The notes under the pieces were generated by a model. It was not told where the DNA came from. It searched no databases and was given only the letters and a program-made list of their open reading frames with translations. Made by a program: the position numbers and the translations under genes. From Bacteroidales bacterium (GTDB taxonomy: Bacteria; Bacteroidota; Bacteroidia; Bacteroidales; JALTDM01), in NCBI GenBank assembly GCA_027073875.1, contig JALTEO010000220.1, positions 1 to 7,861 of the forward strand: a stretch of DNA of 7,861 bases, written 5' to 3'. Positions within the stretch are counted from its first letter, which is position 1. Each line of letters starts with the position of its first letter. Shown piece after piece: positions 6,245-7,861 of this stretch.

Positions 6245-7531
6245 ATGGAAAAGATAAAAATTGACACATCAAAAGCATTTTCATTTGTCACCGAAAAAGA
6301 TTACTCAACTGCGTTTACACACACGCTCAGAGGATTTAAACTTCTTTTCGACAAAATGGGAAAAGGCAAAGAATTTCTCGGATGGCGGGATTTACCTTTT
6401 CAAAAGGAATCAGAGTTCGTACAAATGGAAGAAATCCTTGACATTTTTACCGCTAAGTTAGATACGATAGTTATTCTTGGTATTGGTGGTTCTTATATGG
6501 GAGCAAAATCTGTTATTTCGGCACTTTCCAAAAATTTCCCCGAGAAAAAATCATTGAATATTTTGTTTGCAGGATATCAGATGGATGCCGATTATTATGC
6601 AGAACTGATGGCGTATCTCGAAGACCGTAGCTTCGGATTGGTTGTTATCTCAAAATCCGGCTCTACGCTCGAAACAGCTGTTGCTTTCCGTGTGCTGAAA
6701 AAATTTATGGAAAAAAAATTCGGTAAGATACAAGCACAGAAACGCGTAGTAGCCATCACTGATAAGCGAAAAGGTTATTTGAAGGAAATTGCCGATATGA
6801 TGCGATATCCGACTTTTGTTATTCCCGAAGATGTAGGCGGCAGATATTCTGTCTTGTCGCCGGCAGGGTTGGTTCCTATTGCACTTGCCGGATTCTCAAT
6901 TACCGATTTATTGCGTGGTGCTCAGGACTTTTCCACCTCTACCAGAGCTACGGTAAATAATCCCGTGTTAGATTATGTTGCTACGCGGAATGCCCTATTT
7001 GCATTTGGCAAAAGCGTTGAATTATTCGCAAGTTTTAACCCGCGACTTAGTTACTTTGCCGAATGGTGGAAACAGCTTTTTGGCGAGACAGAAGGAAAAG
7101 AAGGAAAAGGTATTTTCCCTGCTTCGGCACAATTTACAACAGACCTGCATTCTATCGGGCAATTTATTCAAGATGGTAATCCCGTTTTGTTCGAAACAAT
7201 TATTAATGTGAAAGAAGCTCATCAAAATCCAAAAATTCCTAATGACAAAGACAATTTCGATTATCTGAATTATTTGGCAGGCAAAACACTTCAAGAAGTA
7301 AACCAACAAGCCGTGGAAAGTGTTGTCGAAGCCCATTTCAAAGGCGGTGTGCCTGTTGTTCAGATAACAATGCCGGAACTCAATGAATATTTCTTGGGAC
7401 AATTAATCTATTTCTTTGAATTGTCAGCGGCGGCAGGTGCCTATGCTATGGACTTAAATCCGTTTGATCAACCCGGCGTTGAGAACTATAAGAAGAATTT
7501 ATTTCGTCGGTTGGGAAAACCGGGCAGCTAA
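6245..7531 (+). CDS. pgi: Glucose-6-phosphate isomerase
   Basis: Pgi interconverts glucose 6-phosphate and fructose 6-phosphate in the cytoplasm, serving glycolysis, gluconeogenesis and sugar-precursor supply. At 428 residues it belongs to the short bacterial type (about 430-450), not the ~550-residue E. coli/animal type. Visible motifs are the SIS-fold phosphate-binding segments GIGGSYMGAK (79-88) and SKSGSTLET (136-144). Family signature 1 is DVGGRYSVLSPAGL (196-209). Signature 2 is GAYAMDLNPFDQPGVENYK (398-416). By alignment with rabbit PGI, Glu281 in ETEGKEGKG is the catalytic base, His302 in TTDLHSIGQ the ring-opening histidine and Lys416 the C-terminal active-site lysine. All three are present, so the enzyme should be active. 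The ATG lies 6 nt after the upstream stop with no Shine-Dalgarno or promoter between them, which indicates one operon with the coiled-coil protein gene. Confidence 0.97.
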   Translation: MEKIKIDTSKAFSFVTEKDYSTAFTHTLRGFKLLFDKMGKGKEFLGWRDLPFQKESEFVQMEEILDIFTAKLDTIVILGIGGSYMGAKSVISALSKNFPEKKSLNILFAGYQMDADYYAELMAYLEDRSFGLVVISKSGSTLETAVAFRVLKKFMEKKFGKIQAQKRVVAITDKRKGYLKEIADMMRYPTFVIPEDVGGRYSVLSPAGLVPIALAGFSITDLLRGAQDFSTSTRATVNNPVLDYVATRNALFAFGKSVELFASFNPRLSYFAEWWKQLFGETEGKEGKGIFPASAQFTTDLHSIGQFIQDGNPVLFETIINVKEAHQNPKIPNDKDNFDYLNYLAGKTLQEVNQQAVESVVEAHFKGGVPVVQITMPELNEYFLGQLIYFFELSAAAGAYAMDLNPFDQPGVENYKKNLFRRLGKPGS

Positions 7532-7595
7532 TAGCTGTGAATAATTTATGCTAAAGGCATTCTTTATGGAGAATTAACAACCTCATACATTTATT

Positions 7596-7609
7596 AGTTC
7601 ATAGTTCAT
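7596..7609. repeat. Two tandem copies of AGTTCAT
   Basis: AGTTCAT occurs at 7596-7602 and again immediately at 7603-7609, in A+T-rich non-coding DNA after pgi. This looks like a small slippage-type repeat. No function is suggested by the sequence. Confidence 0.5.
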
Positions 7610-7697
7610 AATTTGTAATCGGCAATTAATAAACGCTCTAGTTACTTGAATTGTATCGTGTGATTTGAATAATATCAACTAATAAATACACTAACAC

Positions 7698-7772
7698 ATA
7701 CCCAACTCGATTGGGTATCTCAACCCAAGTGCTCCGTAGAATGAGATACCCGCTTTCGCGGGGATGTTTTTT
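7698..7772. repeat. Cluster of three overlapping hairpins, REP-like, ending in a terminator-like stem
   Basis: Three stems share arms. Stem A pairs ATACCCAA (7698-7705) with TTGGGTAT (7711-7718), perfect over 8 bp with a 5-nt loop. Stem B pairs GGGTATCTCA (7713-7722) with TGAGATACCC (7742-7751), perfect over 10 bp with a 19-nt spacer. Stem C pairs CCCGC (7749-7753) with GCGGG (7758-7762) around TTTC. A T6 run at 7767-7772 starts 4 nt after stem C. A and B compete for 7713-7718, and B and C compete for 7749-7751, so A plus C or B alone can form. The block is GC-rich in an A+T-rich gap. It may be a REP-like palindromic repeat that also terminates the pgi operon. Confidence 0.65.
7749..7772 (+). 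terminator. Probable terminator of the coiled-coil protein/pgi operon
   Basis: Stem CCCGC/GCGGG (7749-7753 with 7758-7762) has a TTTC tetraloop and is followed, after GATG, by six T's (7767-7772). The 4-nt gap between stem and T run makes it weaker than the two terminators upstream. It is the only terminator-like structure between pgi and the next promoter. Confidence 0.5.
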
Positions 7773-7800
7773 CACCAAAAGCAATAAAAAATATTTTTCG

Positions 7801-7808
7801 TAACTTTG
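7801..7808 (+). promoter_or_regulatory. Bacteroidota -7 promoter element for the gene entering at the right edge
   Basis: TAACTTTG matches the TAnnTTTG consensus at every fixed position and lies 17 nt before the ATG at 7826. No TTG is visible at the -33 position; the stretch there is A-rich. A start just after this element gives a leader of about 10-15 nt. This also places the hairpin cluster upstream of the transcription start. Confidence 0.7.
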
Positions 7809-7825
7809 CAAAAGCAAATCGAAAA

Positions 7826-7861
7826 ATGAAATATAATATTGATTACCATACTACCTATAGC
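7826..7861 (+). CDS. Start of an unidentified gene, 12 codons, truncated by the window edge
   Basis: The ATG at 7826 follows a consensus -7 promoter element and an A-rich leader, and the frame stays open to the last base (MKYNIDYHTTYS). That context supports a real gene start, but 12 residues cannot identify it. The HTTYS piece resembles the HTTxYxYS found at the start of bacterial transglutaminase-like proteins. This is a weak hint only. Confidence 0.55.
   Translation, partial: MKYNIDYHTTYS

Larger units (their letters stand above)
7532..7825. other. Intergenic region after pgi: repeats, hairpin cluster and a promoter
   Basis: No ORF or RNA gene is supported in this 294-bp gap. In order it holds an A+T-rich stretch with a 7-nt tandem repeat (7596-7609), about 85 bp without recognisable structure, a GC-richer cluster of overlapping hairpins ending in a T run (7698-7772), and a consensus promoter (7801-7808). 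ATTTGTAAT at 7611-7619 is the reverse complement of ATTACAAAT in the other intergenic region (1603-1611). This may reflect a shared decayed repeat or simply A+T-rich composition. Confidence 0.65.

Noticed and set aside
7022..7402. 126-codon minus-strand frame, and a 78-codon plus-strand frame nearby, inside pgi
   Set aside because: Both overlap the pgi active-site coding region in other frames and show no family resemblance.
7525..7537. Small palindrome CAGCTAATAGCTG across the pgi stop codon as a terminator
   Set aside because: Only 5 bp can form with a 3-nt loop, and no T run follows.
7698..7828. Transcription attenuator or riboswitch controlling the gene starting at 7826
   Set aside because: The perfect -7 element at 7801-7808 lies downstream of the hairpins, so they are probably not in that gene's leader. 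No leader peptide with a run of one amino acid was seen.

Overview
The window looks like ordinary chromosomal DNA from a member of the Bacteroidota (Bacteroidetes). Four things point that way. The DNA is A+T-rich. Start codons lack Shine-Dalgarno sequences and follow A-rich leaders instead. There is a perfect TAnnTTTG-type -7 promoter element near the right end and a near match before the large coiled-coil gene. The genes also resemble Bacteroidota versions: an alkyltransferase-like protein with PAHRV, an Mrp ATPase with NMAWFTP in place of the usual CxxC, and a DUF4175-like membrane protein. A genus cannot be named from this sequence.

All genes are on the + strand. Positions 1-1134 hold the last 377 codons of groEL, closed by a strong intrinsic terminator whose T tract touches the next start codon. 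Positions 1191-1520 encode a small alkyltransferase-like (ATL) DNA-lesion-recognition protein. A gene-free stretch (1521-1738) carries short degenerate direct repeats and a GC-rich imperfect palindrome. Positions 1739-2815 encode the P-loop Fe-S carrier ATPase Mrp/ApbC, followed by a second strong terminator. A putative promoter at 2904-2911 then drives a probable two-gene operon: a 1100-residue membrane-anchored coiled-coil protein (2936-6238) and, 6 nt later, glucose-6-phosphate isomerase (6245-7531). The last 330 bp hold a short tandem repeat, a cluster of overlapping hairpins ending in a terminator-like stem and T6 run, a consensus Bacteroidota promoter, and the first 12 codons of another gene that runs off the end.

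Functionally the genes are housekeeping: protein folding (GroEL), DNA damage recognition (ATL), Fe-S cluster delivery (Mrp) and central carbon metabolism (Pgi). The large coiled-coil protein is the only long gene of unknown function. I found no defence system, prophage, CRISPR array, insertion sequence or RNA gene. The points most worth a second look are the ATL start codon abutting a terminator, the missing CxxC in Mrp, the predicted extracytoplasmic Met/Gln-rich coiled coil co-transcribed with pgi, and the three mutually exclusive hairpins at 7698-7772.
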